From: Clostridiales bacterium
Lineage (GTDB): Bacteria > Bacillota > Clostridia > Oscillospirales > Acutalibacteraceae
Assembly: GCA_022799115.1 (NCBI GenBank)
Contig: JAAWNT010000003.1
Location: 56,513 to 120,512, forward strand
Length of the DNA stretch: 64,000 nucleotides
Reading direction: 5' to 3'
Made by a program: the position numbers and the translations under genes
The notes under the pieces: model-generated
The model's input: only the letters and a program-made list of their open reading frames with translations
Database searches by the model: none
Told to the model about the DNA's origin: nothing
Part shown: positions 50,919 through 59,821 of the stretch, piece by piece
Position numbering within the stretch: the first letter of the stretch is position 1
Layout: each line of letters starts with the position of its first letter

Positions 50919-52535
50919 TTAGGCTTGGGGTGTAATTCTGCGTTTTTGTATCAGCGCCTCTGCACAGCGGATGCCGTCCACGGCGGCGGAGATGATTCCG
51001 CCTGCGTATCCAGCGCCCTCACCACAAGGATAAAGTCCGCTAAGCCCCACAGATTGCAAGGTAGCGGGATCCCGGAGAATACGGATCGGGGAAGAACTGC
51101 GAGTTTCAACGCCGGTGAGAATGGCGTCAGGATGTGCAAAACCGTGCAGCTTTTTATCCATTTCAACAATGCCCATTCTCATGGATTCGACAATACAGGC
51201 AGGAAGACAATCCGAGAGGTTGCATAATGTGACGGACGGCTGATAACTGGGAAGAACTTCTCCAAAACGAGTGGACGGACGATTTTGTAAAAAATCCTCC
51301 ACACGTTGAACAGGAGCGGAAAAACATCCGCCTCCCAACCGATATGCCCGCTCTTCCAATTGCCGTTGCAGCTGCATTCCGGATAAGGGATGGGAATCCG
51401 GGAAATCTGCCGGGGTTATGCTCACCAACAGAGCGCTGTTGGCATTGATTTGATTTCTGGCAAATTCACTCATTCCGTTTGTCACTAGCCTACCAGGCTC
51501 TGATGCAGCCGCGACCACATAACCGCCCGGACACATACAAAAGGTATAAACTCCTCGACCGTTGGAGAGATGAACCGCTAATTTGTAATCGGCGGCTCCC
51601 AAGGAGGGGGATTCTGCAAATTTGCCGTACTGTATTCTGTTAATCTTGTCTTGAAGATGCTCGATTCTTGCTCCAATTGAAAACGCTTTGGCTTCCATCG
51701 GAACGCCATGATCGTGTAAAATTGAGAAAGTATCCCGCGCACTGTGCCCAATTGCAAGAATAACGTCTTGCGTATCCAATTGATATTGCTGTTTATCAGA
51801 AAGAACAGAAATACCGGTCAAAGTATCCTCTTTTGATAGAAAGCCGTTTGCTAGGGAGTTAAAGCGTACTTCGCCCCCCAGTTCGATGATTTTGTTCCGA
51901 AGATTCTTTATGGTGATGCGCAAACGATCCGTTCCAATATGGGGCTTCGAGGCATAGAGAATCTCGCTGGGCGCTCCGCAGGCAACAAATTCCTCCAGCA
52001 CTTTGCGAGCGCGTTTATCCTTTGTACCAGTGTTAAGTTTGCCGTCCGAAAAAGTGCCGGCGCCGCCTTCTCCGAATTGAACATTAGAGAGGGGGTTCAA
52101 TGTACCTGTTTTCCAAAAAAACTGCACGTCCTGGGTGCGTTGGTCCACATCTCGTCCTCGTTCTAACAAAATAGGACGCAGACCGACTTGCGCCAGGATC
52201 AGTGCGGAAAATAAGCCTGCCGGTCCGCTTCCCACCACCACAGGCCGCTGCTTTAAAGTCGGGGGAGCGGCGGGTAAGGCGTAATGATAGGGGACAGCCA
52301 AAGCAATCTTTTTATCCCGGCGCCGGTTTAAGATTGTCTTTTCAGAGCATGATACCTTGACTTCTACTGTACAGTTAAAATGGATCCGCTCTTTTTTTCG
52401 GGCATCTACTGAGCGCTTGCATAACACAATCTCCTGAATCTGATCCGGCGGTATGCCTAACCGTTTGGAGGCAATGTGGATTAAGTCTTTTTTCTGATAG
52501 TCTAAAGGAAGAGTCAAATCGGAAATTTTTATCAT
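50919..52535 (-). CDS. FAD-dependent oxidoreductase (NAD(P)/FAD protein)
   Basis: A 538-residue flavoprotein. An N-terminal region of about 95 residues (YQKKDLIHIASKRLGIPPDQIQEIVLCKRSVDARKK) precedes the FAD-binding RPVVVGSGPAGLFSALILAQVGLRPILLERG, and NVQFGEGGAGTFSDGKLNTGTKD is the family hallmark. The C-terminal CGEGAGYAGGIISAAVDGIRCAEAL is the second FAD motif. This belongs to the COG2509 type of 'uncharacterised FAD-dependent dehydrogenases' with no settled substrate. AGGAG before 52535 and the 4-bp overlap (ATGA) with the upstream gene define the start. Confidence 0.88.
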   Translation of the reverse strand: MIKISDLTLPLDYQKKDLIHIASKRLGIPPDQIQEIVLCKRSVDARKKERIHFNCTVEVKVSCSEKTILNRRRDKKIALAVPYHYALPAAPPTLKQRPVVVGSGPAGLFSALILAQVGLRPILLERGRDVDQRTQDVQFFWKTGTLNPLSNVQFGEGGAGTFSDGKLNTGTKDKRARKVLEEFVACGAPSEILYASKPHIGTDRLRITIKNLRNKIIELGGEVRFNSLANGFLSKEDTLTGISVLSDKQQYQLDTQDVILAIGHSARDTFSILHDHGVPMEAKAFSIGARIEHLQDKINRIQYGKFAESPSLGAADYKLAVHLSNGRGVYTFCMCPGGYVVAAASEPGRLVTNGMSEFARNQINANSALLVSITPADFPDSHPLSGMQLQRQLEERAYRLGGGCFSAPVQRVEDFLQNRPSTRFGEVLPSYQPSVTLCNLSDCLPACIVESMRMGIVEMDKKLHGFAHPDAILTGVETRSSSPIRILRDPATLQSVGLSGLYPCGEGAGYAGGIISAAVDGIRCAEALIQKRRITPQA

Positions 52536-53830
52536 GACGGATTTCTCCTCTCGCGGATTAACTGATTTGCAGCGCTTTCCCCCGCAATTTTGCCAGTGCT
52601 CCACGCCCATTGTAAATTAAATCCTCCGCAATCGCCATCGGCATCCAATATCTCTCCGGCTGCGTAAAGCCCCGGTGATTTCCGAGACTCCAGGGTGTCG
52701 CTATCAAATTCCCGCAACGGAATGCCTCCTGCCGTTACCTGAGCCTGATTCCAGGAAGTGGAAGCTAAGATAGGAAACCGCCAGTCTTTGATGGTAGAAG
52801 CGATGCGCTGAATCATCTGTTTTGTCATTTTGCCGCAGCAGGTGGACAAAGGAGCGAGATTTAAGGATTTTAGTAACGTTTGTCCCACCCGTTTGTTCAT
52901 CATTCCCCCAAGATAAAGCTCCAGAGGAAGAGAGGGATGCTGACGGGAGCATTCGGTGAGTATGGCGGCTATCTGTTCAGCAGTGTATTCGGGAAGCAGA
53001 TCCAGCGATAGTTCGGCCTTTTGACAGGGATATCCCCCTAGCGTATGAAAGTGAAGATATTCCATCGCATAACGGGAGAGCTGAAAAACGCAAACGCCGG
53101 ACAAAGCGCCGTCGGTAAATTGAATTTCCCCCGTTTCGGTTTTAAAAGGTCTGTTGTCATTCCACAAGGTGACGCAGCCGGAATTGCGCATTCCTTTCAT
53201 GGGACGGGTACGCTGAGGATCGGTTCGAATGGGAGCAAGGGCAGGGAACAAGGGAGTAATACTATGTCCAAGAGCTTTTACCAATTCGTAGCCGCTGCCG
53301 TTAGAACCGGTGGATGGAGCGGCTTTTCCTCCTGTGGCGAGAATAACCTTTCGTGCGTGAATCTGATGCTCATCGCATAGAATGGTAAATCCCTTCTTGC
53401 TTGAGAGTATTTGATGGGGAGTACAGTTACATATCGTTTGAATCTTTTGCTCCTCAAGTCCTTGACGAAGTACATCCAGGACGGAGGAAGCCTGACCGCT
53501 GCAAGGATAAACCCGTCCTCCCTCTTCTTCCCGACAGAGAAGTCCCAACTGAGAAAAAAAGGAAACCGTGAAATCACTGGAACAACGATTTAAAACACGT
53601 TGAATGAAAGCAGAGTCTTTCCCATGATATCGATCAGAGGTTACATTGGTATTGGTAAGATTGCAGCGCCCATTTCCGGTAGACAGTAATTTTTTACCTA
53701 CACGCGCTCCGCTTTCAAGCAATATAATTTTATGTCTGTTTTTAGAAATCCGGGCGGCTGAGATTGCGGCGGTCATACCGGCAGGTCCCCCGCCCAGGAT
53801 AACAATATCGGCAAAGAGCTGGTCTGGCAT
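52532..53830 (-). CDS. BaiN/RdsA family FAD-dependent oxidoreductase (HI0933-like)
   Basis: A 432-residue flavoprotein: N-terminal DIVILGGGPAGMTAAISAAR (FAD), the family marker ARVGKKLLSTGNGRCNLTN at about 41-59, VILATGGKAAPSTGSNGSGYELVKALGHSI, and C-terminal LYAAGEILDADGDCGGFNLQWAWSTGKIAG. Members include BaiN of bile-acid dehydroxylating clostridia, but most have no proven substrate, so a bile-acid role must not be assumed. It is the first gene of a two-gene minus-strand operon with another FAD protein overlapping by 4 bp. AGGAAGG lies before the ATG. Confidence 0.9.
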   Translation of the reverse strand: MPDQLFADIVILGGGPAGMTAAISAARISKNRHKIILLESGARVGKKLLSTGNGRCNLTNTNVTSDRYHGKDSAFIQRVLNRCSSDFTVSFFSQLGLLCREEEGGRVYPCSGQASSVLDVLRQGLEEQKIQTICNCTPHQILSSKKGFTILCDEHQIHARKVILATGGKAAPSTGSNGSGYELVKALGHSITPLFPALAPIRTDPQRTRPMKGMRNSGCVTLWNDNRPFKTETGEIQFTDGALSGVCVFQLSRYAMEYLHFHTLGGYPCQKAELSLDLLPEYTAEQIAAILTECSRQHPSLPLELYLGGMMNKRVGQTLLKSLNLAPLSTCCGKMTKQMIQRIASTIKDWRFPILASTSWNQAQVTAGGIPLREFDSDTLESRKSPGLYAAGEILDADGDCGGFNLQWAWSTGKIAGESAANQLIRERRNPS

Positions 53831-54048
53831 AGTGTTACATCCTTCCTATTGATTAAACATTTTTTATCAAAGGATAACAGACGGCAAAGGCATATTGGAC
53901 AACCCATGCATATGGGGGCCGTATTTTATGATTGTATCATTTTTTCGATTATTTGTCAGCGTATGGGCGAACTCCAAAATCCAGAATATCTCACGGTTTG
54001 CTAGAGAAAGATTTCCATAAGCAGTGAGCGGATTGATCTGTTTTAATC
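53831..54048. other. Divergent/terminator spacer
   Basis: About 220 bases upstream of the flavoprotein operon without a gene. It presumably holds the minus-strand promoter; TTATAA-rich candidates are unclear. Confidence 0.35.
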
Positions 54049-54080
54049 ATAAAAAAGCGGTGTGATAACACACCGCAAAA
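54049..54080 (-). terminator. Terminator of the small-multidrug-export gene
   Basis: GCGGTGTG (54057-54064) pairs with CACACCGC (54069-54076); on the minus strand it is followed by TTTTTTA. Confidence 0.9.
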
Positions 54081-54092
54081 CGTTAATATTTT

Positions 54093-54593
54093 TTATCCAA
54101 ATAAGTTCCCTAACACTCCATAGGATAACAATGTCATAATAAGGCCAGCGGTTAAAACGCCAAGGATAATGAAAGGCAGCGCCTGCTTAATGCGCATGTC
54201 CATCATGGCGGCGATTAAAGCGCCTGTCCAAGCGCCGGTTCCCGGAAGAGGAATGGCGACGAATAGAAATAGACCAAGCATTTTAAATTTTGAAACCTGG
54301 GCGCTTTTCTTTTGCGCTTTTTCTTCCAGCTTATGAACCAATTTTACAAATCGCGTATTTTTTAACCATAAAAAAATGCGCTTGATAAACAACAGAATGA
54401 AAGGAATTGGTAAAAGATTACCGACAACGCAGATCATAAAGGCGACCGGCCAGTCCAGCTTTAAAACCATGGCGGCTAAAATCCCGCCCCTTAACTCTAA
54501 AATTGGAAACAGAGAGATGATAAAGACGATCAGCTCTCTGGGTATGTTGTTTTCACTCAGAAAATTAATAATTGGATACACAATTGAATCCAA
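54093..54593 (-). CDS. Small multidrug export family protein (COG2426)
   Basis: A 166-residue integral membrane protein with four to five helices (ELIVFIISLFPILELRGGILAAM, VAFMICVVGNLLPIPFILLFI, MLGLFLFVAIPLPGTGAWTGALIAAMM, ALPFIILGVLTAGLIMTLLSYGVLG). The ExRGGI and PLPGTGAWTG signatures mark the Sm_multidrug_ex family; the transport role is only presumed. AGGAGG lies 10 nt before a TTG at 54593, the likely start; a GTG at 54602 is too near it and the ATG at 54662 gives an atypical basic tail. Monocistronic. Confidence 0.83.
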   Translation of the reverse strand: MDSIVYPIINFLSENNIPRELIVFIISLFPILELRGGILAAMVLKLDWPVAFMICVVGNLLPIPFILLFIKRIFLWLKNTRFVKLVHKLEEKAQKKSAQVSKFKMLGLFLFVAIPLPGTGAWTGALIAAMMDMRIKQALPFIILGVLTAGLIMTLLSYGVLGNLFG

Positions 54594-54796
54594 ATGGATC
54601 ACGCCTCCTAATTCTTTTGTTTTCCTTCTTTTTTCACATTGTCTTCCCATTAGCTTAACCATTATACCCCAGGCTCATGAGTCGTGCAAGTCATTTGTTT
54701 CTGAAAAGGCGGGATTTGTCAAAAGTTCACGAGCTGTTCACATAGCCGGATTAAAATACGAAAGTTAGATCTATTCTTGAATTTAGGAGTGATGAA

Positions 54797-55675
54797 ATGC
54801 GCACAAAGCATAAAAAGAGAAGATGGATTGTCTGGGGCGCCGGTCTGTTAATCATCCTCGGATTCGTGGTGTTTTGGGGGCTAAGACCCAAACAACTGGC
54901 TTACGACGAAGTGCAAGCGAAAACGGGTGACGTGACGACCTATTATAGTTTTAGCGGGAATGTGGAGTCCAAAGAGAATCAATCGGTTCTGGCGGATAAA
55001 ATCCTGCAAATCAGTAAGATTCATGTAAAAGAAGGCGATTTTGTAAAAAAGAACGACATTCTTTTGGAAACAACATCCGGTGAACAGATCAAAGCGGACA
55101 TTGATGGGGAAGTTATCGCCTTATATGTGGAAGAGAATGCGCCTGTTGCAGCTGGTACACCGTTACTGGACGTGGTAAACTGCGATGATTTGCAAGTGAC
55201 TGTCAAGGTAGACGAATACGACATAAAAGCGGTGAAAAAAGGCAATCAGGTCCAGGTTACCATTGGCGCCTTAGACAATATGGAGGTGAGCGGTACCATC
55301 GCTAAAGTGGCCCGGCAGGCGGTCGTGGTCAATGGCATCTCTTATTTTACGGCATCCGTTGATTTGGAGCAAAACACGGATTTGCTTGTGGGAATGTCGG
55401 CTGAAGTGGAATTGTTGAATCAAAAAGTGACCGATGTTGTGACCTTAAATGTGGCGGCTTTACAATTTGACGAATACAATCAACCTTATGTTTATTATTA
55501 TGATGAGAAGGGAAACGTGAACACTAAGCCGGTACAAGTCGGCGTAAGCGATGGAACTACCGCCGAAATCACCGAAGGATTGCAGGCAGGGGAAACGGTG
55601 CTGGCTCCGAAAAAGAGCGGTATGGAGGCCATGATGCAGGGAATGCGCGGTACAAATGGAGGAAAAGCGGAATGA
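54797..55675 (+). CDS. Efflux periplasmic adaptor (HlyD/MacA-like)
   Basis: A 292-residue adaptor with an N-terminal membrane anchor (WIVWGAGLLIILGFVVFWGL), a biotinyl-lipoyl-like domain split around a very short hairpin (IHVKEGDFVKKNDILLETTSGEQIKADIDGEVIAL), and beta-barrel and membrane-proximal parts (DLQVTVKVDEYDIKAVKKGNQVQVTIGALDN). The tail is Met/Gly-rich. In Gram-positive cells such proteins act with MacB-type ABC permeases to export peptides or lipids. AGGAGTG precedes the ATG. It overlaps the ATPase gene by 4 bp (ATGA). Confidence 0.9.
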   Translation: MRTKHKKRRWIVWGAGLLIILGFVVFWGLRPKQLAYDEVQAKTGDVTTYYSFSGNVESKENQSVLADKILQISKIHVKEGDFVKKNDILLETTSGEQIKADIDGEVIALYVEENAPVAAGTPLLDVVNCDDLQVTVKVDEYDIKAVKKGNQVQVTIGALDNMEVSGTIAKVARQAVVVNGISYFTASVDLEQNTDLLVGMSAEVELLNQKVTDVVTLNVAALQFDEYNQPYVYYYDEKGNVNTKPVQVGVSDGTTAEITEGLQAGETVLAPKKSGMEAMMQGMRGTNGGKAE

Positions 55676-56361
55676 GCAGAGAGATTCTTTCCATGAAAGA
55701 CATTGTAAAATGCTACGACATGGGGGAAGAGCAGCAAACCATTCTAGATCATATTGACTTTTCGGTAAGAGAAGGAGAGTTTGTATCCATTCTCGGCCCG
55801 TCTGGTTCCGGTAAATCTACGATGATGAACATTCTGGGATGCTTGGATGTTCCTACATCCGGTTATTATAAGTTATCTGGAAATGATGTGGATCATATGG
55901 AAGAACGAGAGTTAGCCCGAATTCGCAATCGGGAGGTGGGATTTGTGTTTCAGGCTTTTCAGTTGCTTCCCCGTTTAACGGCCGCTGAGAACGTGGAACT
56001 TCCGCTGATCTATGCAGGAGTAAACGCCTCAGAACGTCGTGAGAGGGCGGCTTCTATGCTGGATAGGGTAGGGCTTTCCCATAAGATGGAACATTATCCC
56101 AACCAATTATCCGGCGGACAGCAGCAAAGAGTGGCGATTGCGCGGGCCATGGTGACGCAGCCTACCATTCTACTGGCTGATGAGCCCACCGGAGCGCTGG
56201 ATCAAAAGACTGGACGTCAGGTAATGGAACTGTTCCAAGAACTCAATCGGGAGGGACGAACCATTATTATGATTACTCATGACGAACAAATCGCGAGAAA
56301 CGCAAGCCGAATTGTACGGATTCTGGACGGAAAATTGACGGAGGAGGAATCGGATGTTTAA
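55672..56361 (+). CDS. ABC transporter ATP-binding protein (MacB/LolD type)
   Basis: A 229-residue ATPase. Walker A is [15 protein letters not shown] (about 41-49), the Q loop is [23 protein letters not shown], the signature is [14 protein letters not shown], Walker B is [12 protein letters not shown], and the H loop is MITHDEQIA. This subtype powers mechanotransmission transporters rather than importers. It overlaps both neighbours (adaptor by 4 bp, permease by 8 bp), so the three proteins are made together. Confidence 0.95.
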   Translation: MSREILSMKDIVKCYDMGEEQQTILDHIDFSVREGEFVSILGPSGSGKSTMMNILGCLDVPTSGYYKLSGNDVDHMEERELARIRNREVGFVFQAFQLLPRLTAAENVELPLIYAGVNASERRERAASMLDRVGLSHKMEHYPNQLSGGQQQRVAIARAMVTQPTILLADEPTGALDQKTGRQVMELFQELNREGRTIIMITHDEQIARNASRIVRILDGKLTEEESDV

Positions 56362-57529
56362 AGAGAGTATCAAGATGTCTTGGAAAAACATCGTGCACAA
56401 TAAAATGCGTTCCTTTCTTACGGTACTAGGAATTGTTATTGGGGTAGCTGCAATTATCGCTTTGATTACCATCGTACAAGGGGTAACCAATGAAGTTACC
56501 AGCGAGTTTTCCGCGATGGGTACCAATACGCTGTCTGTCCAGATCAGAGGCACTGCTCTGAAAAAAGGGCTTAATGAAAAGGAATTGCAGAAATTATCTC
56601 AGCTTGAAGGAATTGCCGGGGTATCCCCTACGGTATCGCTGCAAATGCCGGTTATCCATCATGGAACGATTCAGGAGGGGGTTTCGATACAGGGAAAAAA
56701 CGAAGTATATTTTCGCCATGAGACGGAACTGATAAAAGCAGGGAGAGCGCTCAATGCTTTGGATATGAATCAAAAAAATCGTGTTTGTATCATCAGCGAA
56801 AGTTTGGAGAAGAAATTGTATTTTGCGCACAGCGCTTTGGGAGAAACGTTGCAGATTGGCGGTATCACCTATACGGTTGTTGGCGTAGCAGAGGATTCCA
56901 CTTCCATGGAATCCATGATGAATGGCGCAGAAAAGGTTTATGTGCCGTTTCGCAATGCAATGACTATGACGGGCAGTCATAATATTACGGCGGTAGACCT
57001 TTATATGACCGATTCCAGTCAGTCGGATGACATCATTCAATCCGTAAAAAACGTTCTTAATTCAGCATTCAACTATAAGGAAGACAGCTATTCAGTGACC
57101 AACCTGGAAGATTTGCTTGCTATGATGAATAAAGTCACCGGAATGATGACCACTATGTTGGTTGGGATAGCGTCAATCGCGCTTTTGGTAGGAGGAATCG
57201 GCATCATGAATATGATGCTGGTATCGGTTACAGAACGCACGACTGAAATAGGGCTTCGGAAAGCGCTGGGAGCAGAGCCAAGACAGATTCAGATTCAATT
57301 TTTATTGGAATCCATCTTTCTAGCTTTATTCGGTGGAATTATCGGATTATTTGCAGGGATATTGGCGGCGTTCTTGGTGTCTTTGTATATTGGGTTTGGC
57401 TTTGTACTCTCCTATCAGGCGATCTTGCTGGCGGTGGGTTTTTCTACTTTGGTAGGAGTCGCATTCGGGTTGGCTCCTGCAAGAAAGGCGAGCCGCCTCA
57501 ATCCGATTGATGCGTTGCGCAGCGTATAG
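56354..57529 (+). CDS. MacB-like ABC transporter permease
   Basis: A 391-residue permease. An N-terminal helix (MRSFLTVLGIVIGVAAIIALITIVQG) is followed by a large outer domain (about 50-260, TLSVQIRGTALKKG..., VVGVAEDSTSMES) and a C-terminal FtsX domain of three helices (GIASIALLVGGIGIMNMMLVSVTERTTEIGLRKALGAEP; LLESIFLALFGGIIGLFAGILAAFL; ILLAVGFSTLVGVAFGLAPARKASRLNPIDALR). With the adaptor and ATPase it forms a MacAB-type exporter. The substrate is unknown; peptide, antibiotic or lipid is possible. Confidence 0.93.
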   Translation: MFKESIKMSWKNIVHNKMRSFLTVLGIVIGVAAIIALITIVQGVTNEVTSEFSAMGTNTLSVQIRGTALKKGLNEKELQKLSQLEGIAGVSPTVSLQMPVIHHGTIQEGVSIQGKNEVYFRHETELIKAGRALNALDMNQKNRVCIISESLEKKLYFAHSALGETLQIGGITYTVVGVAEDSTSMESMMNGAEKVYVPFRNAMTMTGSHNITAVDLYMTDSSQSDDIIQSVKNVLNSAFNYKEDSYSVTNLEDLLAMMNKVTGMMTTMLVGIASIALLVGGIGIMNMMLVSVTERTTEIGLRKALGAEPRQIQIQFLLESIFLALFGGIIGLFAGILAAFLVSLYIGFGFVLSYQAILLAVGFSTLVGVAFGLAPARKASRLNPIDALRSV

Positions 57530-57650
57530 TTCATAGGCGATTTAAAGAGCGTGGCTAATTTCACTACATTTGCTTTTGATGCGAAGAGGCGCAAAAAGCG
57601 AGCTATGATAGAAAGGGACCTTTGATACCGGTAAGAGCGATAATCAGAAA

Positions 57651-57687
57651 GAAAAAGGAATCATGGATTATCCATGATTCCTTTTTC
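57651..57687. terminator. Bidirectional terminator between exporter and LysM gene
   Basis: AAAAAGGAATCATGGA / TCCATGATTCCTTTTT with T's on both sides, between convergent genes. Confidence 0.93.
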
Positions 57688-57999
57688 TTATGGCCGGATG
57701 CGAAGCACCCTTCTGGGATAAATAATATCAGGGTTACGCAACCCGTTAAGTGCAACTAAATTGTCTACTGTAGTATGAAAGCGGTGGGCAATATCGCCTA
57801 ATGTGTCTCCTTCGCGAACGACATACCACTCCGGAATAGTATCGTCAGAAACAAAAATCCGCAATTTTTGCCCGGGCATAATTTGATCTGGATCACTGAT
57901 GCCGTTATACCGCGCGATGTCATTCACTGTGGTGTTATAAAGCTGAGCGATATTCCAAAGGGTGTCTCCTGGTTGGACAATATATTGAATGGTTGCCAC
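57688..57999 (-). CDS. Protein made of two LysM domains
   Basis: A 103-residue protein consisting only of two LysM repeats: IQYIVQPGDTLWNIAQLYNTTVNDIARYNGISDPDQIMPGQKLRI (about 4-48) and EWYVVREGDTLGDIAHRFHTTVDNLVALNGLRNPDIIYPRRVLRI (about 57-101). There is no signal peptide or catalytic domain. Such stand-alone LysM proteins in spore formers resemble SafA/YaaH-like spore cortex binders in their LysM part, so a spore or wall role inside the mother cell is plausible. AGGAGG precedes the ATG. Confidence 0.9.
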   Translation of the reverse strand: MATIQYIVQPGDTLWNIAQLYNTTVNDIARYNGISDPDQIMPGQKLRIFVSDDTIPEWYVVREGDTLGDIAHRFHTTVDNLVALNGLRNPDIIYPRRVLRIRP

Positions 58000-58166
58000 A
58001 ATGCTCCTCCTTTACTTATTCGGTATTCCATCATATGAAGAAACCGCCAAGGGGGTGTTTGTTTTTCTGGACAACGCTGCGTATAACTGACCAGAATACC
58101 TGTTTTCGCATAATATAAACTAGAGCCGTATGCTATGCAAATTTGAGATTAAGGGGGAACGATACT

Positions 58167-58802
58167 ATGCAGAACGGCTTTCCGTTTGAAAAGACGTTAT
58201 TGCCTTATGATTATACAGAGCTTGTTCCATACTGTGATCCAGATACTCTGTATTTGCATCATCACCAATTGTATAATTCCTATGTGGATATGCTGAATTA
58301 TTTATTGTCAAAATATTCCCAGTATCATACCTGGACATTAGAACGGCTGATTAGTGAGGATTTATCGATACCTGTAACACAAGAACGGCAAATCAAGCAT
58401 TTTGCCGGAGCTGTCTATAATCATAATCTTTACTTTGATAGTATGTGCAGTGGAAAATCCAGCGGGCAGCCGGAAGAAAAGCTGCTGGAAGTGATTTCAG
58501 ATAATTATGGATCTTTTGAGATGTTTAAAAAGATATTCAAACAAGCCGCGTCCAATGTGCTGGGAACCGGGTGGGTATGGCTGAACTCTGGGAAAGACGG
58601 CAGTGTTCATATCTCTGTGACACAGAATAACAAAAGTCCTTCGTTTGAATCTGTGACTCCTATTTTAGTAGTAGATACTTGGGAGCATGCGTATTATCTA
58701 CATTATCCGGCACAATTAAATGAATATATGGATAGTTGGCTTTCTTTGGTAAACTGGAAACATGTTGAGAAAAAGTTTGTTGAGTCAATTGCTAACAAAT
58801 GA
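58167..58802 (+). CDS. Superoxide dismutase (Fe/Mn family)
   Basis: A 211-residue Fe/Mn superoxide dismutase. Metal ligands are His in LYLHHHQLYNSYVD, His in FAGAVYNHNLYFDSM, and Asp/His in VVDTWEHAYYLHY. The N-terminus (FEKTLLPYDYTELVPYCDPDTLYLHHH) and NVLGTGWVWLNSG are normal for the fold. Some Gly/Gln residues that tune the metal differ, so Fe or Mn choice is not assigned. In sporulating Firmicutes such proteins are also part of the coat (SodA). GGGGG lies before the ATG at 58167; an ATG at 58143 is in frame but lacks a site. Confidence 0.92.
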   Translation: MQNGFPFEKTLLPYDYTELVPYCDPDTLYLHHHQLYNSYVDMLNYLLSKYSQYHTWTLERLISEDLSIPVTQERQIKHFAGAVYNHNLYFDSMCSGKSSGQPEEKLLEVISDNYGSFEMFKKIFKQAASNVLGTGWVWLNSGKDGSVHISVTQNNKSPSFESVTPILVVDTWEHAYYLHYPAQLNEYMDSWLSLVNWKHVEKKFVESIANK

Positions 58803-58814
58803 AATGGATAATAA

Positions 58815-58855
58815 TAAAAGCCTGCAGCCATTCTCAATAGGTTGCAGGCTTCTGG
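58815..58855. terminator. Bidirectional terminator
   Basis: AAGCCTGCA / TGCAGGCTT arms surround a 16-nt loop, placed between the convergent SOD and tautomerase genes. Confidence 0.8.
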
Positions 58856-58856
58856 T

Positions 58857-59201
58857 TTAAAAATTGTGACCATTCCATCCCCAATACGGTGTTTCCTCAT
58901 ATTTAACATAAATTCTGGATGGACAAATGTCCAATTCCTGATGGAGAATTTCAGTGATCGCGGAGGTCATTGCTTCGTAGGAAGCGGAGTTTGACTTGCC
59001 ATAAATTTTTACTTCCACAAAAGCGGCCGGTTGTCTTCCGTCCCCCTGAAAGTAGATGGAAATATTCTCTTCAAAAGTCAGCATCAACCATGTTTCCGAT
59101 TTTCCAGGAATGTTTGAAATGGCAGCTCCTAATTTTTGTTTTATTGACTCTTTCTTGTCAGGCGTTATGGATATATTGACCTTTGTCTAAATGCAAGGCA
59201 T
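58857..59201 (-). pseudogene. MIF-family tautomerase with in-frame TAG at codon 5
   Basis: With codon 5 read through, this is a 114-residue protein of the macrophage migration inhibitory factor/phenylpyruvate tautomerase family: MPCI-stop-TKVNISITPDKKESIKQKLGAAI, then IPGKSETWLMLTFEENISIYFQGD and ICPSRIYVKYEETPYWGWNG, the full family length and pattern, including Pro2. An excellent GGGAGG site lies before the ATG at 59201, yet TAG stands at 59189-59187. The later ATG at 59087 lacks a ribosome site and would remove the catalytic Pro. So it is a recent nonsense pseudogene, a sequencing error, or a recoded amber codon. Confidence 0.8.
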
Positions 59202-59234
59202 AACGAATCCTCCCTATTATTTTTGTTATCTTTC

Positions 59235-59765
59235 TTAAACCAAGGGGATAGAGTACAGCTCCGTATAGGTTAATACGCCCTTGATTCGCTCCGATTTCAT
59301 TAGGCTTACCTTTGAAACCAAGGAGTTTATCGGTAAAAACTCAGTTTCCCATTCCCTTTTGTTGAAGGAATCAGAAAGTAATACCTCTCGGCCCAAGGTT
59401 AGATGGGGCTTGTACTCCCGGTTCTCCAATGGAAAGCCTTGCTGTTTCAACGCATGATAGATTTGATGATAAAGAGAAAGGATAGGTTGGCAATGTTTTA
59501 GTCCCACCCAATAAAGATCACCACCCCTTCGCTGAAAACGACCCAAGTGATCCATATGGATAACAAAAGAATTTTGATGGATTGTGTTCATTGCTTGTTT
59601 GATCCCGTCGAAACGAGTGGTATCTCCAATAAACACCATGGTTAGATGAAGATTTTCTTTTCTAGTGAAATTACCATGTACACTGTCGTACCGTAAAGCT
59701 TCAATCCCCTGGTAGAGACGATTTACAGCACGTTGTTCCAATAGAATTGCAACAAAAGTTCTCAT
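59235..59765 (-). CDS. 2'-5' RNA ligase/cyclic phosphodiesterase (ThpR-like)
   Basis: A 176-residue 2H phosphoesterase. Two HxTx motifs are visible, HLTM near residue 40 and HLTL near 120 (EYKPHLTLGRE), in a typical MRTFVAILLEQRAVNRLYQGIEAL frame. E. coli ThpR opens and forms 2'-5' RNA linkages and hydrolyses 2',3'-cyclic phosphates; the physiological job is unclear. GAGGGGG precedes the ATG at 59765. It is 57 bp downstream of a GNAT gene in the same direction and likely shares its transcript. Confidence 0.92.
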   Translation of the reverse strand: MRTFVAILLEQRAVNRLYQGIEALRYDSVHGNFTRKENLHLTMVFIGDTTRFDGIKQAMNTIHQNSFVIHMDHLGRFQRRGGDLYWVGLKHCQPILSLYHQIYHALKQQGFPLENREYKPHLTLGREVLLSDSFNKREWETEFLPINSLVSKVSLMKSERIKGVLTYTELYSIPLV

Positions 59766-59821
59766 TTTACCCCCTCTTATCATTTATTGCTGAAACTGTT
59801 TTTGCGTGGAGTTCAATTCAA

